Positions 45,401 through 57,400 of a DNA stretch of 64,000 bases are shown piece by piece (the stretch's first letter is position 1; each line of letters starts with the position of its first letter). Made by a program: the position numbers and the translations under genes. Source of the stretch: Liolophura sinensis (taxonomy: Eukaryota; Mollusca; Polyplacophora; Chitonida; Chitonidae); assembly GCF_032854445.1 (NCBI RefSeq), contig NC_088298.1, forward strand, positions 7,367,504-7,431,503, written 5' to 3'. The notes beneath the pieces were generated by a model. It made no database searches and had not been told where the DNA came from. It worked only from the letters and a program-made list of their open reading frames with translations.

Positions 45401-45726
45401 CACGAGACTCTTGTCTCAGATTATGGTGCCAAAGTTCATTTGATATATTCTGGTATATAGTCCACCGTGGTCCACTTTTGATATCTCAGATAATTTATTC
45501 TCAGGTTTCGTGCGACTGGAGAGTCCCAGAATTTTGGGAGTGGGAAAAGTTTCATGAGTCTCCTGTTTCAAATTAGGGTACCAAAGTTCAGTTGATTTAT
45601 TCTGGCATATAGTCTCTTTGGTCGACTTTTGACATCTCAGACAAGTTCCACTTGTTTGAGACTGAGCTGGATTCTCAGGTATCATAAGACTGATGAGTCC
45701 CAGAATTTTGGGACTGGGAAAATTCC
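45401..45726. repeat. Diverged tandem duplication, unit about 150-175 bp
   Basis: Two successive segments share, in order, GACTCTTGTCTCAGATT/GTCTCCTGTTTCAAATT, GGTRCCAAAGTTCA, TATTCTGGYATATAGTC, CACTTTTGATATCTCAGA and GAGTCCCAGAATTTTGGGA. The second copy has a short insertion. The palindromic CCCAGAATTTTGGGA recurs at the end of each. Confidence 0.65.
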
Positions 45727-46092
45727 CAGATTTTTTACACTGTATTCCCGGCTTCCCGGGACCGATTCCCACCAAGTGTCAACTGTCTCTGAATTCTCAA
45801 ACTGGATCACAAATCACTTTTCCCGATACTGGGACTGTTTCCCAGTTCACGGTACAAGAATTTTCTCACTTTTCCCAAATAAAATAGCTACTTAGTGAGA
45901 ATGGAAATATAGATTTCCACATGGTGTGGGAGGAGCCATGAATCAAATCAGGAGACTCTGATTGGTCATAAGACCAATTTTTGACAGGTTGTCAACACAG
46001 ATGACACGACCCATCACTTCTCCCGGATTTTTCTTGGAAAGTGCATGACGATAGTTCTGGTAGTGACCATTTTCCTATAATCCTGGAACATA

Positions 46093-47625
46093 TACTATCC
46101 AAAAAAAGAAACGCATAACCCGGTTTTTTGCGGAGGTGATGCAGTCTTTTCAATTATACATAACTAAATAAGAATTGCTATTCTGCAAATATTTTTTACA
46201 CAGATTAAGGAAGGGTCCATATCTAGACAACAAGGCCATCAACTTGATATAAGACACTCACAATGAGTCTCCCACTTGAGTGGAATGTCAGTATCTGTTG
46301 TGACCACCACGGGCACGAATAACAGTTCTGACACGCCTTGTCATGGACTGGATGAGACGCTGGATAGAGGCCTTGGGAATGTTCTGCCACTCCTCCTGCA
46401 AACATGCAACTTGCTCTTGAAGCGTTTGGGGTTGAGGTTGACGTTGGCGTAGACGTCGATCAAGTTCATCCCACAGATGCTCAATTGGGTTAAGATCCGG
46501 GGAACGGGACGTCCAGGGTAGCACATTTACATTGTTTTCGGCGAGGAAGTCCCTTGTGACACGTGCCGTGTGCGGTCTGGCGTTGTCCTGCTGGAACAAC
46601 TCCCGCTGAACGTCAATGACAGGTAAGAGGTGTGGCTGCAGGATGGTGTCTCGGTAGCGTACGGCCGTAAGATTTCCCTGAACGTGGACAAGATTTGTAC
46701 GACCAGTATACGATATTGCTGCCCACATCATCACACTCCCACCACCAAATCTGTCCACTTAGCGTACGCAGTTAGGGGCATAACGTTCGTGAGCACGTCT
46801 GTAAACCCGGTTTCTACCATCACGTCTCTGCAATAGGAATCTGGACTCATCACTGAACCAAATGCGTCGCCAGTTGCGTAGATTCCATGCAGTCACGTTG
46901 TTACACCATCGGAGGCGATTGGCGCGATGGTGAGGACGCAGCACGATCCCAACATAGGGCCTCCTGGCTCTCAGTCCATGTTCCCTCAGCCTGTTCCGCA
47001 CTGTCTGACCTGATATCCTTCTCAGTCCCGGTATGCTGGCTGCTGTGCTTTCAGCTGTAGCACAACGGTCACGCAAATGGAGGACCCTTATGTAGCGATC
47101 TTGGGCTGCTGTAGTGACACGTGGTCGACCTGAACGCCGACGGTCATTTGTTGTCCCAGGTATTGTTGTAGCGGGCAGCAAGCCGTGAAATCGTGCTCTG
47201 GCTGACGTGTAGACGCCTAGAAATGGACGATTGGGACTCTCCAGCTTGAAGTCTTCCAATGGCAATATTTCTTGTGACAGTGTCAAGACGTGGCATGTTG
47301 AATCAGCTTGAAAACACCACTTGAAAGACGCCGATTTCCGGCCCGAAGTTGCGGTTTTATAGTCACACACTGCATGCTTTCCATGTGTAAGTTCGGCGTG
47401 TAAGACTGCACGTGATGCAGTGTGGTGCTGTATTTTTTACTTATTCCAAAAACGGCCTCCAACTCAACATTTTCAACCAAGAAATGTTTTGAGGAATAAA
47501 ATGTGTGCTAACTGTGACTATTAACAATATTAAAACACATTTTGCTCATGAAATGAAGACAAAATGTATTTATTTCATTTTAAAATAAAACAAAACACCT
47601 ATGCGTTTCTTTTTTTTTGATATTA
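46093..47625 (-). mobile_element. Tc1/mariner element, 1533 bp, at a TA target
   Basis: Terminal inverted repeats: TACTATCCAAAAAAAG then AAACGCAT at 46093, and TAATATCAAAAAAAAAG then AAACGCAT read inward from 47625. TA lies at 46091-46092 and 47626-47627. Without the element and one TA the LINE-A sequence GGAACATATCACTTC is restored, which matches the undisturbed copies. The insertion is therefore younger than this LINE-A copy. Confidence 0.92.
46288..47297 (-). pseudogene. Tc1-type transposase (DD34E), one frameshift and one nonsense codon
   Basis: ATG 47297 (MPRLDTVTRNIAIGRL) leads into the paired helix-turn-helix region (SSISRRLHVSQSTISRLAAR). A one-base frame change lies near 47165, then RRRSGRPRVTT (the GRPR AT-hook-like box) and the DDE core follow. 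The residues are Asp in IWFSDESRF, Asp in QQDNARPHTA, and Glu in LNPIEHLWDEL, 34 residues after the second Asp (DD34E). A TAA interrupts the frame just before VDRFGGGSVMMW (46759-46761). The length is about 337 residues, normal for the family. Two lesions mean low age but no activity. Confidence 0.88.
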
Positions 47626-50600
47626 TATCACTTCTAATTCTTTAGAACGTGTAGCTAGGTGGAAATTCGATAAAGCAGGTTGGATCGCATTTGAGATGTT
47701 CTGTGAGGCTGATATTACTCCAGAGAAATTCAATGCAGCAGATGATCCTATATTAAAATTTAACGAGCTTGTTTTACGAGCTGCCGATAGAACTATCCCT
47801 AAAACCTCGACAAATGCAAAATCCAAAACTAAACCCTGGTATGAGAAGGACTGTCGCCAACCCATTAAGGACCGCAAAAACGCCGAGCGAAATTTTATTA
47901 TATGTCCTAATGATAAAAACTTAAACCAGGTGCGTATTTTTAGAACTAAGGCTCGTAGATTACTAAAGTCCAAGAGACGATCTTGTTGGCGGAACTTTGT
48001 TTCGGGCATTACGTCAAAAACACCTATGCGTCAGGTCTGGAACATGGTTCAGAAACTTAAGGGCAAAAATAATAAAGCAAAAGCCCAGCATTTGAATAAT
48101 GGAGATAATATATTAACCTCTCCATCTGATATAGTTAATAAATTAGCTGAAACAATTTCCAAGAAATCTTCCGAGAATTATACTGAAGAATTCCAACATA
48201 TTAAAAACCAGAAGGAGAAAATTAAATTGGCCTTTTCTTCTAAAAATTAAGATTATAATCGTCCTGTTAATGTCGAGGAACTTAAAATTGCATTTGAAAA
48301 AGGCCTACGATACTGCTTGTGGTCCTGATAACGTATATTATAAACTTCTGAACCATTGACCACCTGAGCCACTGGAGACTCTCTCGGACTCGCTTAATGA
48401 TATTTGGATAACTGGTAATTTTCCACCGTCATGGAGGGAGGCGTGTATTATTCCGGTGCCCAAACCGGGAAAAGAACATACTGATCCAAATAATTACCGT
48501 CCCGTGGCTCTTACCAGCTGTGTCTGTAATGCTACTGAACGGATGATTAATGATAGACTTGTTTGGTTTCTGGAAACCAACAAGTTACTCTCTAATATTC
48601 AATGTGGTTTTCGGCAAGGTCGATCTACCATGGATCCCCTTGTTCGATTTGAAGCTTTTATTCGCGATGGCTTCATCAGTAACGAACATGTGTCCATATT
48701 TTTTGACCTTGAGGAGGCCTACGACACCACATGGAAATAAGATATTTTAAAAGACCTCGCAGATGTGGGATTAAAGGTCGATTACCAGTATGTATATCAG
48801 AATTTTTATCTGATCGTCAGTTTAAGGTACGGGTGGGGTCCACTCTTTCTGACTCTTATTAGCAGGAAATGGGTGTACCCCAGGGCAGCATTCTATCACC
48901 AACTCTGTTCAGCATAAAAATAAATAGCCTAGCAAAAACATTAACATCAGGCACAGAGGGTTCTTTATATGTTGATGACCTCTTGATATGCTACCGAGCT
49001 AAGAATATGAATAACATCGAACATCAGTTGCAGCTTTGTTTCAGTAAAATCGAGAAATGGGCAAATGAAAACGGTTTTAGATTTTCAACGTCTAAAACCG
49101 TCGGTATGCATTTTGGCAATAAACGGAAACTTCATCTTGACCCTGAGCTTAATTTTTGTGGTGAACAGATTAAAATTATTGGAGAAACAAAATTTTTAGG
49201 TATAATATTTGATAGTAAACTATCTTTTATACCTCATATTAAAATGCTTAAAGCTACATGTACAAAGGCTCTCGATATAATTAAGGTCGTGGCTAACCCC
49301 GATTGGGGTGCTGACCGATCAGTTTTACTTAATTTATATCGTTCCCTGGTGAGGTCTAAATTGGACTATGGATCCATCATTTAAGGTTCCGCTAGGAAGT
49401 CGTATATTAAAATGTTGGATCCTGTCCATCATCAAGGTTTGAGGCTCAGCCTTGGTGCGTTTAAAACCTCCCAAGTAGAGAGTTTATACGTGGAGGCCGA
49501 GGGGCCTTCTTTACATCACAGGCGTATAAAACTTAGCCTCCAGTATGTTGCAAAGCTTAAAGCAGATCCAACAAACCCTGCCTACGACTATGTTTTCAAT
49601 CTATTATACGTAGACAAATACACTAAATGTCCTAATAAGATCCCTTCGTTCCGTGTTCGTATACGGGACCATGTTGTGCAAGCCGACATTAAACTTGGGG
49701 GCATAGCTCCGGTGTCTTTTCCGGAGTCTCCCCCCTGGCTCTTTCCACAACCTAAACTAATATTTGATCTACGAAAACATAATAAATCACATACAAATCC
49801 TCTTACAATTCAGCAAAGTTTTGCGGAAATCAAGGCTAATTATCCGGATTACAAATTTACATATATACCGATGGGTCAAAGTATGGGGACAGAGTTATGA
49901 CTGCGGCTGTCTTAGGACAGCGGGCCACTTCTCTTCGTCTACCACCTTCATCTTGTACCTTTTCAGCAGAGGCCAGGGGTATACTCCTGGCCTTAATATA
50001 TGTTTCTTCTGAGTGTGCACAGAGTGCAGTGATATGCACTGACTCGTCTTGCCTTTTGGCAATTGAGAATAATAAACTTAAAAATCCATTAATTCCTGAG
50101 ATTATAGCCTTGCATAAAAATTGGTTAAAAGAGGTAAAGATATTATATTCTGTTGGATACCAAGTCATATTGGTATTCATGGTAACACAGTCGTAGACAG
50201 GGAAGCGGAGGCTGCCATAAATAAACCTGTATCTCATTTTAAAGTCATGTATTTTGACTTTCGCCCAAATATTCTTAAATATATTCGTCGCCTTTGGCAG
50301 GGTGAATGGGACTTGCAGATCCATAATAAACTGCATGCTATTCATCCTGTCGTTGGCTACAATCCCTATACTTACCAAATGTCTCGTAGACACCAAGTCG
50401 TTTTAACAAGGTGTCGTGTTGGGCATTCTCATCTAACACACAATTTCATCTTAGATGGGAGCAGTGCTACCGTGTGTGTTGGATGTGATGCTCAATATGG
50501 CATCAAACATATCCTTGTTGACTGTGTAGACTTTGCCCATGTTCGGCAAAGGTTCTATACAGTCAGCTCTATATATGATTTATTTGACAGCATCGCTGGC

Positions 50601-50929
50601 GATGTTGTCATAACATATTTAAAGGCCTATATTATAAAATATAAATTTTAATTGTAAATATTCAAGGACAGTTATATACATAAAGATTTCTAGATGAACT
50701 ATTTTTAAAATATGCTGGTTGTTGAGTTTTAACTCTTTTTTTTCTAATTTATCTCATTTTAAACACGCCTGTACTTTCTGTTTTACTTTTGATGTTAACA
50801 CTATCATATAGAAAACCTTAACCGTCTAGTGTTTTCACTTTGTTCTCGCCATGATGTGGCCGAAATATTGCCGATGTGGCATTAAGCCATAATCATTCAT
50901 TCATTCATTCATTCATTCAGATGACACGA

Positions 50930-52189
50930 TGACGTCCCCACGATCGCAACCAAGAACTCCAAAATAATGGCTTTTCCTTGAAGCCAAAATGTAAACGTCA
51001 GTGTCTGAAAAGTCTATATTTTTATCCATATTACTCAAAAAGTATAACCAATTTCCACACAAGGGTTTTAAATAAGTTTCTTTTCAAACTGTGGTGGGAA
51101 AATCCTGGTCCGATTTCTAAAAGCTTGGAAGTGTGGGTTCTGTAGACACCCTAATGACCATAAATCTACAAAAATGGCGGCAACACAAACTTCTGCTTTC
51201 GAGGTTAAACTGAGGACAATGCATGTCATATTTTTTGTGTGAAACAAGAACGAAATAGAAGATAAATATTTTCCAGATAAGACAATGACATAAAAATTTC
51301 GTAATTTCTACATTATCATCATTACACTGCTGAAAAATACTTATACTTATCCGAAATATGTAGGAACGCCGATACAACAACAACATTACTCGTCCATGAA
51401 ACAGATAAACGTAAGTTTAAAACTTTCTACGAGAATAAATAAACGCTATATTGGCAAATACTAACGTCGTAAATTAACTACTATGGCCCCAGATAACGAT
51501 CTTAAAACTTTCGTGAAAATTCATTAAAACATATGAAACCTCCTTACGTTAAATTTATTTCTTAAATCCTACTTCCTTAAATCCCGCTACAGGTCTTAAT
51601 ACAGAGACTTGTGAAAAGTAGGCATTTTTGATAAATGGGAATGTTAAGGTACCCGATTTAGTGGCTGAACTACGATAACGTCATTCGGCAATCTTGCTGC
51701 CGGTGGACGAATTTTGGACGCACTTTGGACGCACTTCGTGACTTGTATTTTTGTTTTCTGTAGATGAAGTCTTGGATCTTACAAACGACAGTAAGAGAAA
51801 AAGTAAGAGTTTTTGTTGATATAGTGATTTACTTCTGAAATCAGAAACCTGCAAGAAATAGTTTTTTGTTGCTTCATTGCTGACACGTCGTATTTGAAAG
51901 GAGAAGTCATTCCTGTGTCATGTTAAGTTCATCGTGAACGGATATTTGCCATCTGTATTGCCCCTAAGACGAAGAATATTCAGTTGTATCAAAGCGCGGT
52001 GAACAAATATTTCCTCAACCAGTTCATCTTTCCCGGATTCTTTCAGTTCGTCTAGAATCGTTGTGGAGGTGTTTTACGCCCTATTCAAGAATATTTCACT
52101 TATATGGTGGCGACTAGCATGATGGTGTGTTTGTCTCTGTCCAAAACGTTAAACTTTCTGAGGCTCTTTAGGGTATAAAGAACTGTTCA
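50930..52189. other. No gene supported
   Basis: AT-rich single-copy DNA between a LINE-A copy and a recombinase-like remnant. No motif was recognised on either strand. Confidence 0.3.
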
Positions 52190-53537
52190 TGTCATTTATA
52201 CATGCTTTCCAGTCCAAATATTTTCTTTCCGTGATACTGACAGGTTCCATGATCTCATCCATATTTTTTCTTAAAGGTTTGATCCCATGGTTAAGTAAAC
52301 TGATTAATAAAACTAAAAAAACACCAACCTGTCAAGACATTTTAGCTCCACTTGAGTTAGGCTTTGCATCATTTCTTTATTTTGCCTCTCTATCCAGTTT
52401 GGTCTGTTCGTGAAGCAACTTAATTGCATACTAGCAACTTCACCCCCCTCGTCTCCAATTAAACAGAATGACAGCCACAAATACAGACCTGGATAACTTC
52501 ATCCAATTATCTTTGGTTGGGTTCCTCTGTAGTAACTGGGTGTAACTGTTGACAGGTAGACACACCAGTTTTGTTAGTTTTAGTAGGTCTGATGTCAAAG
52601 GTAATAGCTCTTCTTTGTTGAATTTTCCCTCCTTTAATGAGTTCAGAGCTTGGGAAGAAACTTTGTCCGTCCATTCTGCCTCAAACAACTATTTGAAAGC
52701 TGATACGTCCTCACGAAGTTTCCGAGTTTGTTGTCTGATTGACCTTCGCGAGTAAATGACCTATGGGCAGAGGTCACGATAGTGTGCTCACCATATCAAC
52801 TTCCTGCATGGAGGCACATTCAGCTTTGCCACATATTGCTTTAGTAGCTTGAACAACATCATCAAATCGGGATCCACACAGACAATCACTCAACGAGGAT
52901 AGATTTTTCGCATTTCAATGAGAAGCCTGGCAAGTTGTTGTAATTTGGAAGATATTGTGTGTCTATAGCCTTTCCCTTTCTTTGCTAACATAGTCGAGCC
53001 AAATACAAGAATGAGATTATCTTTTTCAATAAAATTTTTCTCCTGTCCACTTCTCATGGTGTCAAGTATAGCTTCTTGTAATTCAGTAAAACTTCTCGCC
53101 AAAGTGACATTCGCATCACCTGCAAGTAAAATTCGACACTTCGTTGTTATGTTAATCCCGTCCTGTTTTCCGTCATCTCTCAGCCCATCGTCGCTTTCTG
53201 TATCATGTTTCTTTGTTATAAGGACGAGAAGAAAAAGGCCTTTAGATTTCATGAACAGACCCCTAGCTAGCGTTATTATCGAGTGGCGCCCCGCCATGCC
53301 TCGCTGAACGTTCCCGTCCCCAGTGAAACCGCAGTACCTAGCGCCATGCGTAAAAATGTCCTTTTGTGAAGTATTTTTTCCGTATTTTAAAAATTTTCTG
53401 ACGAATAAAACAACTCTATGCACTGTAATTCCATCGGTATTATGATCTCGTACATACGTGTAGTTAATTTTCGCGTCCAATTCCCGAGAGTTACTCCCAA
53501 ACCTAGAATGGCGATGCATTGAGTTGCATTGAAACAC
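52190..53537 (-). pseudogene. Recombinase-like (tyrosine-recombinase type, inferred) gene remnant, second copy
   Basis: The minus-strand frame 53537-52890 gives MAGRHSIITLARGLFMKSKG, then DNLILVFGSTMLAKKGKGYR and ISSKLQQLARLLIEMRKIYP. Another frame continues with CLCGSRFDDVVQATKAICG. A further frame from 52688 has WTDKVSSQALNSLKEGKF, NKEELLPLTSDLLKLTKL and VILFNWRRGGEVASMQLSCF, then WIERQNKEMMQSLTQVELK to about 52330. The LFN.RR.GE box and preceding helices resemble those of the remnant at 34600-35940, so I place both in one broad family. I infer that the RR.GE box corresponds to the first catalytic Arg of tyrosine recombinases. Frame changes and stops after 52330 make it a pseudogene. Confidence 0.5.
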
Positions 53538-53543
53538 AGTAAC

Positions 53544-53603
53544 ATGCCGCGTTCTGCTCGGGGTTCTAGGAAACGTCAGTCCAGCGAGGACGCGCAGGCG
53601 ACA
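53544..53603 (+). CDS. UBX/HECT-like gene, exon 1
   Basis: ATG at 53544 opens a 20-codon basic exon (MPRSARGSRKRQSSEDAQAT) ending in phase 0 at a very strong donor, ACA|GTAAGTAAGT. It is taken as the start because splicing to 54031 keeps the frame. The short basic leader could be a nuclear signal. Confidence 0.55.
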
Positions 53604-54030
53604 GTAAGTAAGTAATCAGAGCCTGTTTTACACTAAAGAGACATGCTGAGAGCAATACAACAACAACAACAACGACACATACGACTGAAGATAGAAGAAC
53701 ACGTGCAGAAAGTAAAACAACTTCTGTTGCCCACGCGGGATATTACAGACTCCAGCCCCAGTGATCTCAATATAAATGGAATCTCCTCGTTATTGCAGAC
53801 GAGATTGTAATCTTTAAACACGCCAGTTTCTTTGACATCCTTCCAAACAGTTTTGAATTGAGAGGTGTGTATGCTACGCAATTCAGACATTCAACAGTTT
53901 TTTTCCTTTGCGCGTTATTTTAAGTGCATTATATTCGCTGCTTTGCACTGCTACATTTCATCTTGGTGATATAAATAATTTTAAAGTTTTTAAAAAATGA
54001 TTTCTTTGTACAATATTTGTGTTTTTTCAG

Positions 54031-54141
54031 TTGTGCTGTGCGCGTATCCAACCAGAGCCCGAGGATGGATTTGATTTGAAAATCTGTATTCCTAATGGTA
54101 CTATTATCAAGAGACGATTCCAGAAAGAACAAGAATTTGGT
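54031..54141 (+). CDS. UBX/HECT-like gene, exon 2 (UBX-like part)
   Basis: Acceptor GTGTTTTTTCAG, 37 codons, donor GGT|GTAAGC, both phase 0. The text DGFDLKICIPNGTIIKRRFQ looks like the first strands of a UBX fold (I.I..P.GT...RRF). It continues in exon 3. Intron 2 holds the full-length LINE-A, antisense. Without it the intron would be about 350 bp. Confidence 0.65.
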
Positions 54142-54468
54142 GTAAGCAAATTCATTCGATTACAATAGCTATTTGCATAGACATGTGAACACAATGTAAA
54201 TGTGAACACATATGATTGAATGAATGAATGATTATGGCTTAACGCCACATCGGCAATATTTCAGCCATATCGTGGCGAGAACAAGGTGAAAGCAAGAGAC
54301 GGTTAAGGTTTTCGATCTGATAATATGAACACCAAAAGTAAAACAAAAAGTACAGACGTGATTAAAATCGAATAAAAGAAAAATAAGATTTAAAACTCGA
54401 AAACCAGGGTTATAGTACATGTATAAATATATATAACTGTTTATCTATAGATATTTGACAATTAAAAT

Positions 54469-57400
54469 TTATATTTTATGATATAGACCAATGGCCTTCA
54501 AAAAATTTATGACAACATCGCCGGCGATGCTGTCAAATAAATCATATATAGAGTTGACCGTGTAGAATCTCTGCCGAACGTGGGCAAAGTCTACACAGTC
54601 AACCAGAATATGTTTGATGCCATATTGAGCATCACATCCAACACACTCGGGAGCACTGCTCCCATCCAAGATGAAATTGTGCGTCAGATGAGAATGTCCA
54701 ATACGGCATCTGGTTAAAACGACTTGGTCTCTACGAGACATATCAAGCGTATATGAATTATAGCCAATGACCGGATGAATGGCATGCAGTTTATTATGGA
54801 CCTGCAAGTTCCATTCACCCTGCCAAAGGCCACGAATATATTTAAGAATATTGGACTTCATGTCAGTATAAGGGATTTTTATCTTAGATATGGGTTTATT
54901 TAGGGCAGCTTTCGCCTCCCTGTCTGCGACTGTGTTTCCATGGATACCAATATGACTTGGTATCCAGCAAAATATAATATCTTTACCTCTTCTAATTAAT
55001 TTCCTATGTATAGCTAAAATTTGAAGGATCAAGGGATTTTTAAATTTATTATTCTGTATTGCCAATAGGCAAGACAACGAGTCAGTACATATCATTGCCC
55101 TCTGGGCACACCCAGAAGAAACATATGATAAGGCCAGGAGTATAGCTCTGGCCTCGGCAGAGAATATTGAAGAAGAGGATGGAAGACGAAAGGAAGAGAC
55201 TCGCTGCTCCATGACAGCCGCAGTCGCAACCCTGTCCCCATCCTTCGACCCGTCAGTATATATAAATTTATAATCCATATAATTAGTTTTAATTTCAGCA
55301 AAACCTTGCTGAATTATAAGAGGATTTGTATTCGATTTATTATATTTACGTAGATCAAATATTAGTTTAGTTTGTGGGAGAAGCCATGGAGGAGACTCCG
55401 GAAAAGACACCGGAGCTATATCCTCCAGCTTGATGTTAGCTCCCACAATATGGTCCCGTATGCGAAGACCGAACGAAGGGATCTTGTTAGGACATTTAAT
55501 ATATTTGTCTACATATAATGGATTGAAAACACAGTCGTAGGCAGGGTTTGTTGGATGTGCTTTAAGCTTTGTAGTATATTGAAGACTAAGTTTAATACGT
55601 CGGTTGTATAAGGAAGGCTCATTTGCCTCCACGTATAAACTTTCTACTGGTGAGGTTCTAAAAGCACCAAGGCTGAGCCTCAAACCTTGGTGATGAACAG
55701 GATCCAACATTTTAATGTACGACTTCCTAGCGGAACCGTAAATGATGGATCCATAGTCCAACTTAGACCTCACCAGAGAACGATATAAATTAAGTAAAAC
55801 TGATCGGTCAGCACCCCAATCGGTGCTAGACACGACCTTAATTATATCGAGAGCCTTTGTACATTTAGCTTTAAGTATTTTGATATGAGGTATAAAAGAT
55901 AGCTTACTATCAAATATTATACCTAAAAATTTTGTTTCTCCAACAATTTTAACCTGTTTACCACAAAAATTAAGCTCAGGGTCAAGATGAAGTTTCCGTT
56001 TATTACAAAAATGCATACCGACGGTTTTAGACGTTGAAAATCTAAAACCGTTTTCAGTTGCCCATTTCTCGATTTTGTTGAGACAAAGCTGCAACTGACG
56101 TTCGATATTGTTCATATTCTTAGCTCGGTAGCATATAAGGAAATCATCGACGTATAAAGAACCCTCTGTGCCAGATGTTAATGTTTTTGCTAGGCTATTT
56201 ATTTTTATGCTAAACAGAGTTGGTGATAGAATGCTGCCCTGGGGTACACCCATTTCTTGCTCATAAGAGTCAGAAAGAGTGGACCCCACCCGTACCTTAA
56301 ACTGACGATCAGATAAAAATTTGGATATAAATATAGGTAAGCGACCTTTAAGACCCATGTTCGCGAGGTCTTTTAAAATGCCATATTTCCATGTGGTGTT
56401 GTAGGCCTTTTCAAGGTCAAAAAATATAGACACCACATGTTCATTACTGATAAAGCCATCGCGAATAAAGGTTTCGAATCGAACAAGGTGATCCATGGTA
56501 GATCTACCTTGTCGAAAACCGCATTGAATATTAGATAAAAGCTTGTTGGTTTCAAGAAACCAAACAAGTCTATCATTAATCATCCGTTCCATAGTCTTAC
56601 AGACACAGCTGGTAAGAGCTATGGGACGGTAATTATTTGGATCAGTATGATCCTTACCCGGTTTGGGAACCGGAATAATACACGCCTCCCTCCATGATGG
56701 TGGAAAATTACCAGTTATCCAAATATCATTAATCAAGTCCAAGAGAGTCTCCAGTGGCTCAGGTGGTAAATTGTTCAGAAACTTATAATATACATTATCA
56801 GGACCACAGGCAGTATCGTGGGCCTTTTTTAATGCAGTTCTAAGTTCCTGGATATTAAAAGGATGATTATAATCTTCTAAATTCTTAGAAGAAAAGGGCA
56901 ATTTAATTTTCTCCTTCTGGTTTTTAATATGTTGGAATTCTTTAGAGTAATTCTCAGAAGAAGATTTGTTTGAAATTGTTTCAGCAAGTTTATTTGCTAT
57001 ATCGGGTGGAGAAGTTAATATATTATCTCCATCCTTTAAATGCTGAACTTTTGCTTTATTATTTTTGCCCTTAAGTTTCTGAACCATGTTCCAGACCTTA
57101 CGCATGGGTGTTTTTGACGTAATGCCTGAAACAAAGTTCCGCCAACAAGATCGTCTCTTGGACTTGAGTAATCGACGAGCCTTAGCTCTAAAAATACGAA
57201 CCTGGTTTAAGTTATTATCAGTAGGACAATGATTAAATCTACGTTCAGCCTTTTTACGGTCCTTTATGGCTTTACGACAGTCATTGTCGTACCAGGGTTT
57301 ACTTTTGGATTTTGGATTTGTCGAGGTCTTAGGTATAGTTCTATCGGCAGCTCGTAATACAAGCTCGGTAAATTTTAACATAGGATCATCTGCTGCTTTG

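Larger units (their letters stand above)
46010..50917 (+). mobile_element. LINE-A copy, 5'-truncated, 12-bp TSD, interrupted by Tc1
   Basis: The sequence starts within ORF2 endonuclease (CCATCACTTCTCCCGG) and ends in a CATT tail. CAGATGACACGA flanks it at 45998-46009 and 50918-50929 as a target duplication. ORF2 resumes after the Tc1 insertion at 47626 with the RT (YRPVALTSC, FRQGRSTMD, SLYVDDLLICY) and RNase H (49412-50651). It carries several frame breaks, including a stop at 49384 in the GSII motif. Truncation and TSD show target-primed reverse transcription. Confidence 0.88.

Noticed and set aside
52189-52413. Plus-strand ORF with hydrophobic stretches
   Set aside because: It overlaps the minus-strand recombinase-like remnant, which explains the composition; no signal for a membrane-protein gene.
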